Source: Tausonia pullulans
Taxonomy: Eukaryota > Basidiomycota > Tremellomycetes > Cystofilobasidiales > Mrakiaceae
DNA length: 64,000 bases
Reading direction: 5' to 3'
NCBI GenBank assembly: GCA_951802195.1
Contig: OX637633.1
Location: 620,001 to 684,000, forward strand
The translations under genes were made by a program, and so were the position numbers. Positions 10,611 through 22,060 of the stretch are shown one piece after another (the stretch's first letter is position 1; every line of letters starts with the position of its first letter). Under the pieces are notes generated by a model, which was given only the letters and a program-made list of their open reading frames with translations, searched no databases and was not told the origin of the DNA.

Positions 10611-12022
10611 CTAGTCGTAGGCCTCCTCGGCGCTACGCCGGACCAGGCGGCGGACCTTCTTCTTGTAGCCTGTCGTAAATGAATGCTCCAAGTCAGCAGG
10701 CAGCCAGGCCCTCTACCTGGCCTGGGAGAAGAATAGGCGTACCAGCGAGATCCTCCCGGACTTCCTTCTGCGAGTGACAAGTGTAGACAGAGATCAATGC
10801 GACACGGTCAGCTCAATCACTGGGAGCGAAATCCATACCCCTGCCAGCATAAGACGAACCGCAGCGTCGACGTTGGCAGGAGAGTCCAGGCTGGGGACGT
10901 CCTGCGACAGGAGGCTGATAACGCTGATGAGCTGAGGGTGAGTGGAACCACACGGGGATGGATCTTCAGTCGGCGCGGCCAGGGTAAAGCAGACGGAAGT
11001 CAAAGCAGCCTACAATGGATTCCACCGTGTGCACGGGCAACCACCGTTCGCCCGCGTCTTCGTAACCGTACTGATCCTCTCCAGGCGCGTGCTTTGAAGT
11101 AGAGCAAGCCGTCTCGGTCATCAGCGAACGGCGAGAACAAGGTAAGCAAGTGGCAGGGACATCAGGTCACTGACCAGGATACTGATGCAGACACGCCCGT
11201 CAGGGTAAACTGGTGCAAGCAAGTCGTCAATCGGGGTGGTTACGCTCTGCGGCAAGTGGACAAAGAACGGACTGTTCGGGTGCCACATTGAGGTCGAGAA
11301 CTTCATGGTGGGAGGGAGGAGGGGGAACTCGGGAGGGAAGAGGAGTCTGGCTTTTAGCAGACCACCCTCGCTGCAGACGAAAGCCAAGGTCAGCTTTGAA
11401 CGGGATGCGCATGAGGTTGCACGCTCGTGGCTGACTAGAGGGTGTCCGGCGGGCTGAGGAGGGGGAGGGTCGGAGAGACAGGAGTATGGACAGATCAGTC
11501 ATCGAGTTCGAAAGACATTGGTTCCAGGGCTTCCCCAAAGATGCCTAAATGCGATCGCCCAAGCAGCCAACAGGCACAGTAGCTCCCGGTCTGACGTGAC
11601 GGCCGCAGACCCGAGGCGGATGCTGGGGAAGGGCAAGAGGGTAGGAAGAAGGTGGACAGGAAGAGACGAGACGCACCCGATGATGAGGACCTCCCACTCG
11701 AGCAGGTTGTCGTCGTCCACGAGACCGGCCGAGAAGCCATCGACGGGGCGCTTGCGAAGATCTGTGATGACAGCCGCATCGTCAGGAAAGGCCCATCCTC
11801 AGCAGCTGAGCGAAGGTTGGCAGAGGGGACGAGCGCGAGACGAGCCGGACGGAGCGGACCCGTATGGCGATGGAGAGCTCGAGGAGGTCCGCTGCGGCGT
11901 GATCCAAGTGAGCACGCGCAAGAGAGAAACGGCGTACCCATGAGCTGCCTCCTGAGAATGAGGTTGGCGTTGTGCGAGGACTGTGGGGTGCTCGAACCGG
12001 AGCCAGTGGTGGCTCTCGACAT
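10611..12022 (-). CDS. UBC7: Ubiquitin-conjugating enzyme E2, UBC7/UBE2G type
   Basis: E2 enzyme; UBC7 works with ER-associated degradation ligases. ATG at 12022 gives [16 protein letters not shown], then [11 protein letters not shown]. Later exons encode [53 protein letters not shown], then [12 protein letters not shown] with the active-site cysteine. The acidic insertion [17 protein letters not shown], which marks the UBC7/CDC34 class, follows near 11030-11085, then SVISLLSQD and SPANVDAA. The end is [19 protein letters not shown] with a TAG at 10611-10613. About six short introns. A basic, S/T-rich N-terminal extension of about 15 residues precedes the E2 fold. Divergent from RPC2. Confidence 0.9.
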
Positions 12023-12412
12023 GTTGTTGGTGGGCGAGGAGGGATGAACGAGGGCGAGGCGTGAGGTTGTGGGGCGGGGGCGAGCGAGGAAGCAAAGAGG
12101 ATGGGAGCGGGTGGAGGTCTATGAGAGGGAAGGCCTCTTGACAGGGAGAATGCGAGGTCCTAGGTGGTAATGGTCGTCGTGCGTGGAACGCGATTCGAGA
12201 GAGCGATGGACGCGAGCGAGACGAGGAAGAGTCCGGCGGCGCCCTTGGAAACGACGAGCGGGCGGCCAGGGCGGCGGAGGAGCCCTCCACCCTGGCCAAC
12301 CTCGCTCAGAGGAATTCACGTCGAGCGTTTGCAGGCTCAACCACTACTGCCGTCGGACGCGACCCTCCAGTCCCCGCCACCTCCCACGCCCTCCTCTCTC
12401 GGATCCCGACGA
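12023..12412. promoter_or_regulatory. Divergent promoter UBC7/RPC2
   Basis: 390 bases between the two start codons. The RPC2 frame is open upstream to an in-frame ATG at 12164, so part of this could be coding. I prefer 12413 because the upstream part is low-complexity. Confidence 0.4.
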
Positions 12413-15400
12413 ATGCCGCCCAGGAAGAGAGCTCGCCCGGAAGGCGACGCCGCCGTCGTCGCCTCCTCGACCGCCGTGCCTGAGCTCGCGGCTTCCCAGC
12501 CGCCCTTCGATCCCCCGCCCAAGGCTTCCGCCGCTGCCGTCCAGCCGGACCTCAGCCAGGCCAACGGCTACGGCCTTGACGACGAGGAGATGGGCTGGGC
12601 CGCCATGGGCAAGACAAACTGGAAGGGCAAGGGTCTCTCGGACGATATCAAAAAAGTCGAGGTCAGTATCCTGTCCCCTTGGCTAGACCGTCGTGGGCGC
12701 GTCGTCGTCGTTGCGCCCCTTGCCTGACAGCCGACTGACTACTTGGCTTGCTGTCCACACTGTTCGACGGGCCACAGGACAAATGGCTTCTTCTTCCGGC
12801 GTTCCTCAAGGTCAAAGGTCTTGTGAAGCAGCATCTCGAGTCGTTCGACCATGGTCAGCAGCACGCTTCTTCCTGTCGTCTTCTGCCCGTCTCGCTCTTG
12901 CTGACGGACACATTTTGGATCCACGTGCAGTGGGTCTTCTCGGACGCTCTCATCAGCCCCATGAAAGTCGCGTGAGAAAGAAGCTTACGACCCTTCTGGC
13001 CGGTTTAGTTCGTCGACGTCGAGCTCAAGGAGATCCTCAAGGCTAATGCGCGCGTCACGTCCGACATCGACCCGACATTCTGGCTTCGCTACACCGACAT
13101 CCGCGTAGGCGCTCCTGAGCGTTCTGATGCGGATGCCGTCGACCGCAACATCACCCCTCACGAATGCCGCCTCCGTGACACAACGTACTCAGCCCAGATC
13201 TTCGTCGACCTCGAGTACACCCGCGGCAAACAGATTGTGAAGCGTCGAGGAGAACCTATCGGTCGCTTGCCGATCATGTTGAGGAGCGGCAAGTGTGTGC
13301 TCAAGGGCAAGAGCGAAGCGCAGCTCGCTCAGATGACCGAGTGCCCCTTGGACCCGGGAGGATACTTTGTCGTCAAAGGCACGGAGAAGGTCCGTCCCAC
13401 GTTGCGCAGTGGCGTCACGCCCTCTGCGCTCGGTTTCGTCATCGTGTCGTTCGGTGATGGTTTGCGCTGAGACGCTCTACATGTCTATAGGTCATCCTCG
13501 TCCAGGAACAGATGTCAAAGAACCGAATCATCGTTGAGACGGACCCAAAGAAGGGCCTCGTCATGGCATCGGTCACCTCGTTTGTCGTCGAGGTTGCGTG
13601 TCCTCGGATCGGCCGGCTACTGACGTTCGCTCTTTGCCCAGGTCGACGCACGAGCGTAAGTCCAAGACATACGTTGTTACCAAGCATGGCAAAATCTACC
13701 TGCGACACAACTCATTCCATGAAGACGTCAGTTTCTTCGGGGGAGTATCATCCAGCTTGGCCACCAGCGTTGACTGACCTCTTACGTCTTCACAGATTCC
13801 TGTTGTTATCGCTATGAAAGCCATGGGTTGTCAGTCAGACAAGGAGGTCCTTCAGCTCATCTGCGGCAATGAGGAGGCTTTCCAGGCGGACTTTGCCATC
13901 AACCTCGAGGACGCTGCCCAGTGAGGGCCGACAAGCTTCGCCTAGCATCCCGTTGGCTCTCTATCTGACGCTTACATCCCTCCGTGCAGGTGCAAGGTCT
14001 TCACTGTCCAGCAGGCCCTCGACTACGTCGGAACGCGTGTCAAGGTGAATCGAAAGGTCATGGGCCCCCGCCGACCGATATCAGAGGAGGCCATTGAGGC
14101 GCTTTCGACGATCGTCTTGGCGCACGTACCTGTCGACAACTGCAACTTCCGACCTAAGGCCATCTACGTCGCGACCATGGCGCGCCGTGTTGTCATGGCG
14201 ATGCGGAACGACAAGAACGTCGACGACCGGGACTATGTCGGCAACAAGCGGCTTGAGCTGTGAGCGAGCCCCCTCGCGTCGTCCCGCGACCGCCAGTGTG
14301 TATGCCTGCTGAGATCAGGTCGCTTAACCCTCAGTGCGGGACAGCTACTCTCGCTCTTGTTCGAGGACCTTTTCAAGAAATTTAACTCGGACCTCAAGCT
14401 TAACATCGACAAGGTCCTCAAGAAGCCCAACCGCGCGACCGAGTTCGACGCCCTCAAGGCCTTCCGGATGCACAGCGACTTCATCACATCTGGTTTCGTC
14501 CGTTCGATCTCGACGGGAAACTGGTCCCTCAAGCGTTTCAAGATGGAGCGTGCCGGAGTCACCCACGTTCTTAGCCGTCTCAGCTTCATTGCCGCTCTTG
14601 GCATGATGACGAGGATCAGTTCGCAGTTCGAGAAGACACGCAAGGTCTCTGGTCCGCGAGCTCTACAGCCGAGTCAGTGGGGCATGCTCTGCCCCAGTGA
14701 CACGCCCGAGGGCGAGGCCTGCGGTCTCGTAAAAAACCTGGCTCTCATGACGCACATCACCACGGATGTTCCCGATGAGGCGATCAGCAAGATCGCGTAC
14801 CTGCTTGGAGTAGAGGGTACGTCGCTTGTCCCTTCCTCTCGTTTGTCCCTCATTGAGGATGGGCTAAAACTGACCCTTGTACCTTTGCCTGCAGACTGCT
14901 CTCTCGTCACCGGAAACGAGCTTTATCGGCCTGGCACCTACATGGTCAACGTCAACGGAAACATTGTTGGCCTCACGCCCAAACCGGTCCGTTTCGTCAC
15001 CAACTTCCGCAAACTCCGTCGCGCGGGCAAGATGTCCGAGTTCGTCAGTATCTACATCAACCACCACCACCATGTCGTCTACATCGCTAGCGATGGAGGT
15101 CGCATCTGCCGTCCTATGATCATCGTCGACCAGGGTGTCCCAAGGGTCAACGATGAGCACATGAGCGTACGTGCTTCTCTTGTCCATTCCTTTTCGGTGC
15201 CATTGATCCAATTTTTCTGTCGCTTCTTCCACCCCCGTCCCGCCTATTTCAGCGGCTCAAGGCGGGCGAGATCTCGTTCGATGACTTCCTTACGCTGGGT
15301 CTCGTCGAGTATCTCGACTGCAACGAAGAGAACGACTCCCTCATCGCCCTCTATGAACATATGATCGTCCCGGGCACCACCCATCTCGAAATTGAGCCTT

Positions 15401-17656
15401 TCACTATCCTCGGCGCTGTCGCCGGCCTCATCCCATACCCCCACCACAACCAGTCGCCTCGTAACACGTACCAGTGCGCCATGGGCAAGCAAGCCATTGG
15501 CGCCATCGCCTACAACCAGCTTAACCGGATCGACACCCTCCTGTACCTCATGGTTTACCCGCAGCAGCCCATGGTCAAGACGAAGACCATCGAACTCATC
15601 GGCTACGATAAGCTTCCGGCCGGCCAGAACGCGACAGTCGCTGTCATGAGTTACTCTGGCTACGATATTGAAGATGCCCTTATCCTGAACAAGGTGATTG
15701 TTCCTTCACTGGTCCTGCCGAGTTCTCGCTTACTCGCTGACCTCGTTGGCGATTTTTGCAGGCGTCCGTTGACCGCGGCTACGGACGTTGCCAGGTGTTC
15801 CGCAAGAATGTCACAATGATTCGCAAGTACCCGAACGGAACGTGAGTTAAGAACGTCTCAAGTCTCGAAAACTACTCGGAAAATTGATTGACGCGCGTAT
15901 GCATGCAGATACGACCGAATCGCCGACGCACCTCTTGAAGAGGGCACGAACGCGCCACAGAAACGCTACGACATCCTCCAGTCGGACGGTATCGCTGGCG
16001 CTGGCGAGCGAGTTGATCCTGGAGACGTTTACATCAATAAACAAACCCCGACGAACGCCAACGACAACAGCTTCAACTCCCAGACATCTTCGGCGCCCTC
16101 CACCTTCAAGAACGCCCCGCTCAGCTACAAATCGCCCATCGCCGGCTATATCGACAAGGTTCTCCTCACAGACAGCGACAACGACCAGCTGCTCATCAAA
16201 GTTCTCATCCGGCAAACCCGACGTCCCGAACTTGGCGACAAGTTCTCCTCTCGACACGGGCAGAAGGGTGTCTGCGGTCTGATTGTCCCTCAAGAGGATA
16301 TGCCGTTCAACGACCAAGGAATCTGCCGTATGTTCTCGTTCGGGCTTTTCTACCGTGTGCTCGCTTGACTGATGACCCTGGCTTCAGCCGACGTCATCAT
16401 GAACCCGCATGGCTTCCCCAGTCGAATGTGCGGCGTTATCATCTCTTCGAAGTCCTGCCTGGCTTCCCTTGATCTATTTCCCATGTGACTGACACTGTCA
16501 TGATCTGTGTAGGACTGTCGGTAAAATGATTGAGCTTCTGGCCGGCAAGGCCGGCGTTCTGTCCGGAAAGTGAGTTGGCAGCTTCTCAGCATGTCTGTAA
16601 GTACTTTCGGGCCTCTGATGATCTACTTAATTCCCGATTCAGGCTTCAATACGGGGTGGGTGCCATTCGATATTGCCTGGGTGTGGCCTGTGCTGACGCT
16701 CCAAACGATCCGCAAACCCAGACGGCCTTCGGCGGCTCGAAAGTCGAGGATATGCAGAAGATCCTCATTGAGAAGGGCTTCGGCTACGCCGGCAAGGACA
16801 TGCTTACGAGTGGAATCACTGGGCAATCTCTCGAGGCCTACGTCTTCTTCGGTCCTATCTATTATCAGAAGCTTAAAGTACGATTGCACTTGCCTCCGTG
16901 CACATTCAAACCGGTGTTGACGTTCTTTCACTCCATTTTGCAGCACATGGTCATGGACAAGATGCACGCTCGACCTCGGTTCGTCCTTGCTTCGATTTCC
17001 ATCTGTTTTTGTTCCCTGACTGATCTCATCTTATAATCAGTGGACCTCGAGCGACGTTGACCCGCCAGCCAACCGAGGGACGAAGTCGCGACGGAGGACT
17101 GCGTCTTGGAGAAATGGAGCGAGACTGGTACGCACTCGATAAGATCGAGTGCAAGAGAGAATTCATACTGATCGAGAGTCTTTATAACCCTCACTAGTCT
17201 TGTCGGATACGGCGCTACCCAGCTCATGCTCGAGCGACTCATGATCTCGTCCGATGCCTTCGAGACAGATGCGTGCCAGGAGTGCGGCCTCATGGGCTAC
17301 AACGGGTTCGTCTTCATGCGTTTCTCCTAGGAATTTCTTGCTCCCTCGTTTGATCATGGCTGATCGGCTCGTCCTCCCGCCATTGTCACGTTTTCAGATG
17401 GTGCACGTACTGCCGCAGCTCGAAGAACGTCATCAAGATTACCCTTCCGTACGCGGCCAAGCTGCTCTTCCAGGAGGTGAGCTCAAGTCTCTCAATTGGT
17501 CTGTGACTCTGTCGTTCCAGCTAACAGAGCGTCTCTCAGCTTCTCGCTATGAACGTCGTTCCTCGTCTTCGATTCGAGGTGATATTCTTTGCCGTCCAAC
17601 CTGATCTCTTGTGAATTCATCAGCTGACTTCGTTGCATCTATAGGACGCGGTCTAA
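12413..17656 (+). CDS. RET1: RNA polymerase III second-largest subunit RPC2 (RET1/POLR3B)
   Basis: Catalytic-core subunit of RNA polymerase III, which makes tRNA and 5S rRNA. ATG at 12413 opens [11 protein letters not shown]; the conserved body begins [20 protein letters not shown]. Pol III-type signatures: [100 protein letters not shown], the catalytic-region motif [15 protein letters not shown], and a C-terminal zinc ribbon [16 protein letters not shown]. The end is [13 protein letters not shown] then DAV and TAA at 17654-17656. A dozen or more introns. The FKKFNSD and KVLKKPNRA stretches fit RPC2 rather than RPB2 or RPA2. All motifs are present and it looks intact. An in-frame ATG at 12164 would add 83 residues. 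Confidence 0.93.
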
Positions 17657-17852
17657 GCTTGTGTTTGGGGTATCGACCTTATGACCTGATGACACCTGAT
17701 GGAAGAGGTGCCGAGGAGACGTCTTAAGCTCAGCCGATGCCCCTTTCTCACTTGACATATATCGTAACTCAGAACCACCGCCCTCGAGATCGCTTCCTGT
17801 TGATGATCGGCTGAGGGAGGGGCATTCGGATCGGGTTGGCGGCGAGCAGGCG
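17657..17852. other. Convergent intergenic RPC2/EMC1
   Basis: About 200 bases between two 3' ends; nothing else seen. If EMC1 splices out a short intron at its 3' end, its last exon could extend into this space. Confidence 0.3.
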
Positions 17853-20800
17853 TCAGTTTGGACCAGCTTGAAGACAGACCCGAGCCATCAAAAATAGTCT
17901 CACCCGAACAACCACAATGCCCACAGAGAGACCCAGAATGGTCAAGACTAGCTGGACCTTGTTGAATGAGTCCGAGAGGAGGTCGAACGTTCCGGACGGC
18001 GTGACGCGAGTTGAAAAGAGGTCGAGGCCATACGCGAAGACGAGCGAGGTCGACTCCAGAAGCGCGGGCGAAGTTGCGATGGCAGATACCCCGAGAAGCT
18101 GAGAGGAGGAGGGCGCTTTTCAGCCTGGAAAGAGTATGCGCGAATAGAAGACCACACGCACGTGGTACTTGTGCGAGAGGACACGCTTGCTGTCGATAGG
18201 CAGGATCGGATCATAGGGGGCGAGCATCTCCTCCTTCTCTATGGCCGAAGGCTTTCCCATTGGCCGGCGAGGATCAAGCCAACGATGAGCGATCGCAAAG
18301 ATTTGTCCACGGTCGTCGGCAGCTGAAGGACCATTGACTAAGTCAACCAGGAGATTCGGGCAAGCCGCCATATATCCTGTGGAGAGCGTGCTTACCGATG
18401 ACGTCTCTAGTGGTGATTCTGTGCTTGGTCGTCGTCGATGTCAACGCGCGGAGGTTGCGGGGCAAGACGAAAGCTCTCGCAGCGACGTTGACTTCGTGGT
18501 CTGGAGAGAACGACGATAAATCGGAACTTGAGAGACGAGGGACGTATGTCAGGAAAGAGGGGAGAAAGCCTCGGCGATAGAGTCTCGCACCTCCCAATCT
18601 TGTCCTCTTTAGATCCCCTTTCGAAGAGCTCCACGCTGACAATACGGTGGCCGCCGGAAGGAGAGACACCATCGTTGCTGAGACGGTAGTGGTACACGAG
18701 CCAGTTGTCTGTAAGCATGACGCGAATGCCGTCCGTAGAGTCCACATTGGCGTGCGAGGCCTGGTAGATGACTGTCCCTCTGACGCTGTCTACGACGTAG
18801 ACAGTTCCGTGTCCGCTTGTGGTGCTGACGGACGAGGCCGCGACGAGGTTGGGATTGAGGTCTAAAGCAGCGAAAGGTCAACTTCAGCGCATGAAGGACT
18901 CGCTCGGGCTTGCTTGCTCCTCACATTTGTAAAGTGAGGATCGATCGCCCAACACTCTCCCAAAGGAAGTCACGGGCCCGCCGGGAGTAGAAGTGACATC
19001 CGAGAGGATCTCTCCTGGGGCAAAGGCAAGAGTCCAAAGCACCTGAGGAGAAGCGTGCGAGAAAGCTAAAAGTGCATCGAGGCCTTGGCGCGCTCCCTGG
19101 CTACGAGGACGGATGATGACGAGGCCCTCAGCGATCTTGGAGATGATTGCATCCGTCTGCTGTAAAGCGTGAAGCTGGTTTATATTTATGAGACGAGGTC
19201 AGTGCCGCTCTCGCTGAGGACCCAGCTTGGCAATCTAACGACGAACCTTTAAGCTCTCGTCCAAAAAGACAAGGGTCTTTTCCGCAGATCCGGGTTCTTC
19301 CGCGTCTAGGGCGATAATCTCCTGCGCTCGCAAGGGAAAGAGCGGCGGCGCTGCATCCGAGCGGTCCAAGAGCTCTCCCGAAAGCGCGTCGATTTCGAGA
19401 GCTAGGAGGGAGGGTGTCTATTGAAGCGATTGAATTAAGCTTCGATCCGAGACTCTAGCCACAAAGACTCACAGCTCCCTCAGATGACGTGCCAACAATG
19501 GCTACGACAGGCCGACCGCCAGTCTGAGCTGGGCGAGTCGTCCAAAGTCCCGAAATGGCGAACGAGCTCCCGGACTCAGCCACGCTCTTGCCAAGCAACC
19601 GGCTCCAGACGATCCCCCCCGACGCAGAGTCCAGCCCGAAGACCTTGCCTGTCGAAGTGCCAACAATAATGAGCTTGCGAAAGCCGAACTGGTCTCGCCA
19701 GAGCTCTCTCTCCGATTGTCCCGTGACGACGACCGACGACGACGACGCTGAGGTGAAACGTCCGATGAAGCGAAGCAGGTAACCTGGGAGACGCTGCGAG
19801 AATGTTTCAGACATTCACTGTCAGAGCGCAATCTGAACAACTAGAATAACGAGTATCCACCTGGAGGTCCGTCGTATGTCGGAGAAGTCGGTCCCAGTAG
19901 GCCTCCGCGGACAGTGTGTCCGCTGCGAGTTCTTCTCGCTCTGGAAGGTCGACAAAGGTAACCGACTTGATGCTCGCCAAACTTTCCTCTCGAGTAAAGC
20001 GCAGGATGCCGTGGTCAAAAAGCTGGATGGCGCCAGTGCTGGTGGTCGCGAGAAGCTTGACCCGGTCATCGAACTCGCCGGCGGATGATACGAAAATGCC
20101 GGTCTACCGGGAATATTCAGTCAGCCGCGAACGACAAACGAGAGAGGAGTAAAATTGACAGGCAGCAAGGGCGGGACCCACATGAAGGATGACACCATGT
20201 GAGAGCGTGTCGAAGATAAACGTGCGGCCGGAAAACATGCCCTGCCCTCCCGCCCCGTTAACAGAGTACAGATGGATGTTGGCAAGCTAGAGGGGTTGAG
20301 GCATATTATTTAGTATTGATACCACAAGTCTTTGTTGAACATCGCAACGTACGCCAAGAGCATAAGACCAGAACGTCCGGGTGACGAAGGGTGTCCCAGA
20401 CGCGTCTAGGAAGCCAGCGTAGACGGATGCCGATGCATCACTAGCGTTCCTCTGAGAGGAGAGGTGGTGGGCGTGTGTCAGTCTTTTATATGGCTTGATA
20501 TGAATACAAAGATCACAGTTTCTCACAGATTCGGTAAACGACCAGAAAAGAATAATGTCCGTATTCACGACCCGGAGAAGATCGGCCGTTCCGTCGAGTC
20601 TCAGTCCAAGGAATATTCCCTGGGACTCAAGTCCGACATCAAGAAGCTCGCGATAGGCTGGAAGGTGACCCGACGACAGGACGGAGGAGGAGCCATCGGC
20701 CGACCTAAGATCAGTCGAGAAAATGTGGGCATCATGGAGCCAAATAGCGTAAGGGACATCCAGGGTCGAAAGGAGCAGGGTCGCAGGGTAGGGCGGCGAT

Positions 20801-21758
20801 GCTGAGCGAATGGTGGTTTGGATTATGCCAGATCCATCTTGAGAGTCGATCTGCTGCAAGGTCTGATCCCATGCCTGGCCGCGTCGCTGCGACCCGACGA
20901 GAGCAAGTCTGCTCGGGTTGAGCGGGGTGGGCGCTATGCGGATGAAGTGGCTGATAAGCAGAGTCAGCCAATCGAGCATCCCATCAGTGAGCATGGCTGT
21001 GCGACCGGAGTGGACTCACTTGTCCCCCGACTCGAGCCATCGCCACTTGAGAGCTCCAGAGATGCCGTCGAGCCGCGTAAGCGTTGTGCCGAACGCGAGC
21101 ACGAGCACGTCTCCGGACCCGTCTGCAACGAAGGACACGTCCGTCGACGTCTTCGAGCCCGATGCGAGCTCAAGAGCGGGCGCCCTGAGGGTTGACTCCC
21201 ACTTGTAGCGACCCGTCGTCGCGTCCAGGAGCCGGACAACCGTCGCGTCGCGTGCCGTCGAGAGAAGCAAGATCGCTGAGGAGGTAACCAACCGCCCAAC
21301 CGGCGTTCAGTCTCAGGCACTAATTGAAGTCGGGTGCGAGATGCGGGGGGTTGGGGGGGTTGGGGGGGTTGGGCTCTCACCGCTCGCATTAGGATGATAG
21401 CTTTGGAACGTCTCTCCTTCCGGAGCAAGGTGGCGCCAGACTGGGGGCAGAGTGGAAGCTCAAGAGGTCAGTTCACGAAGACGGACCTTAGACTTCAAAT
21501 GGCGGAGCAAGACATACAGATGGAGCCGTCTGTGGCGTTGAGGCTGGCAAGGACGTTGCTTTTGGTGAGAGTGAGAATCGAGGCCTCAGTACCTGGACTT
21601 CCGTGGAAGCTTGGGGCTGTTGAACGCTGGCTGAGGCGAGGGAGGCCGATCTTGGGCTCGTGCCAGTCGATGACACCGGCGAGGTTGGCCTGGATGGCCA
21701 GTGCGACAGGGAGGAGGACGAGAAGGAGGGCCAAGGGCCCGAGTCTACGGAGAGACAT
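17853..21758 (-). CDS. EMC1: ER membrane protein complex subunit 1 (EMC1)
   Basis: Large lumenal subunit of the EMC insertase, which places tail-anchored and multi-pass proteins in the ER membrane. ATG at 21758 starts a signal peptide (LGPLALLLVLLPVALA) followed by DWHEPKIG. The N-terminal beta-propeller shows KSNVLASLNATDGSICMSC, LLDATTGRYKWESTLRAPA and LDGISGALKWRWLESGDK. In the C-terminal DUF1620 region the ER domain reads YGLDLFSTRVTPSGTFDLL and is followed by a membrane anchor, LVLTILGLSVGIVVVR. About ten or more exons over 3.9 kb. The exact 3' end is uncertain: read-through gives a TGA at 17853, but a GTGAGA donor just after the anchor may start one more intron. EMC5 is in the same window at 32.5 kb. 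Confidence 0.87.
21345..21373 (+). repeat. G-quadruplex-type tract in an EMC1 intron
   Basis: Four G runs (6, 7, 7 and 3 Gs) separated by TT on the plus strand, the template strand for EMC1. It lies in an intron of EMC1. The run lengths and two-base loops fit the usual G4 pattern; folding in the cell is inference. Confidence 0.7.
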
Positions 21759-22060
21759 CCTTACTAAGGAAATGGGGTGGGAGGGGGGTTGGGTAGCAGG
21801 GCCGGACGAGAGATGGTCGTTGGATATCGTGTCCTCCGGCGTGTCCAAAGAGAGGAATGAGAGAAGGCCCTGGCTGAGCCCGCCCTGCCCCAGGCGCGCC
21901 GCGTGCTGCTGTCTTTCCTCCAGCCAGCCTTCGGCCAGCCCAGTAAGAGACGCGTCGCCGCTTCGACAGCTTGTTGCTTCCCTTCCCGCTCTCCAACAAC
22001 ACTCATCGGTCATCATCACGGCTGCCAGGCCCGTCTTCCCACCTAGCCTGTTCGAACAGC
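21759..22060. promoter_or_regulatory. Divergent promoter EMC1/APC1
   Basis: Just over 300 bases between the start codons of EMC1 (minus) and APC1 (plus). ORFs through it continue out of the gene ends and have no family match. Confidence 0.4.

Noticed and set aside
12164-12412. Upstream in-frame start for RPC2
   Set aside because: Kept as an alternative only. The added 83 residues are low-complexity and overlap the shared UBC7/RPC2 promoter.
21345-21373. Interstitial telomere repeat
   Set aside because: Only three GGTTGGG-like units with variable G runs and no TTAGGG array; better described as a G-rich simple repeat.
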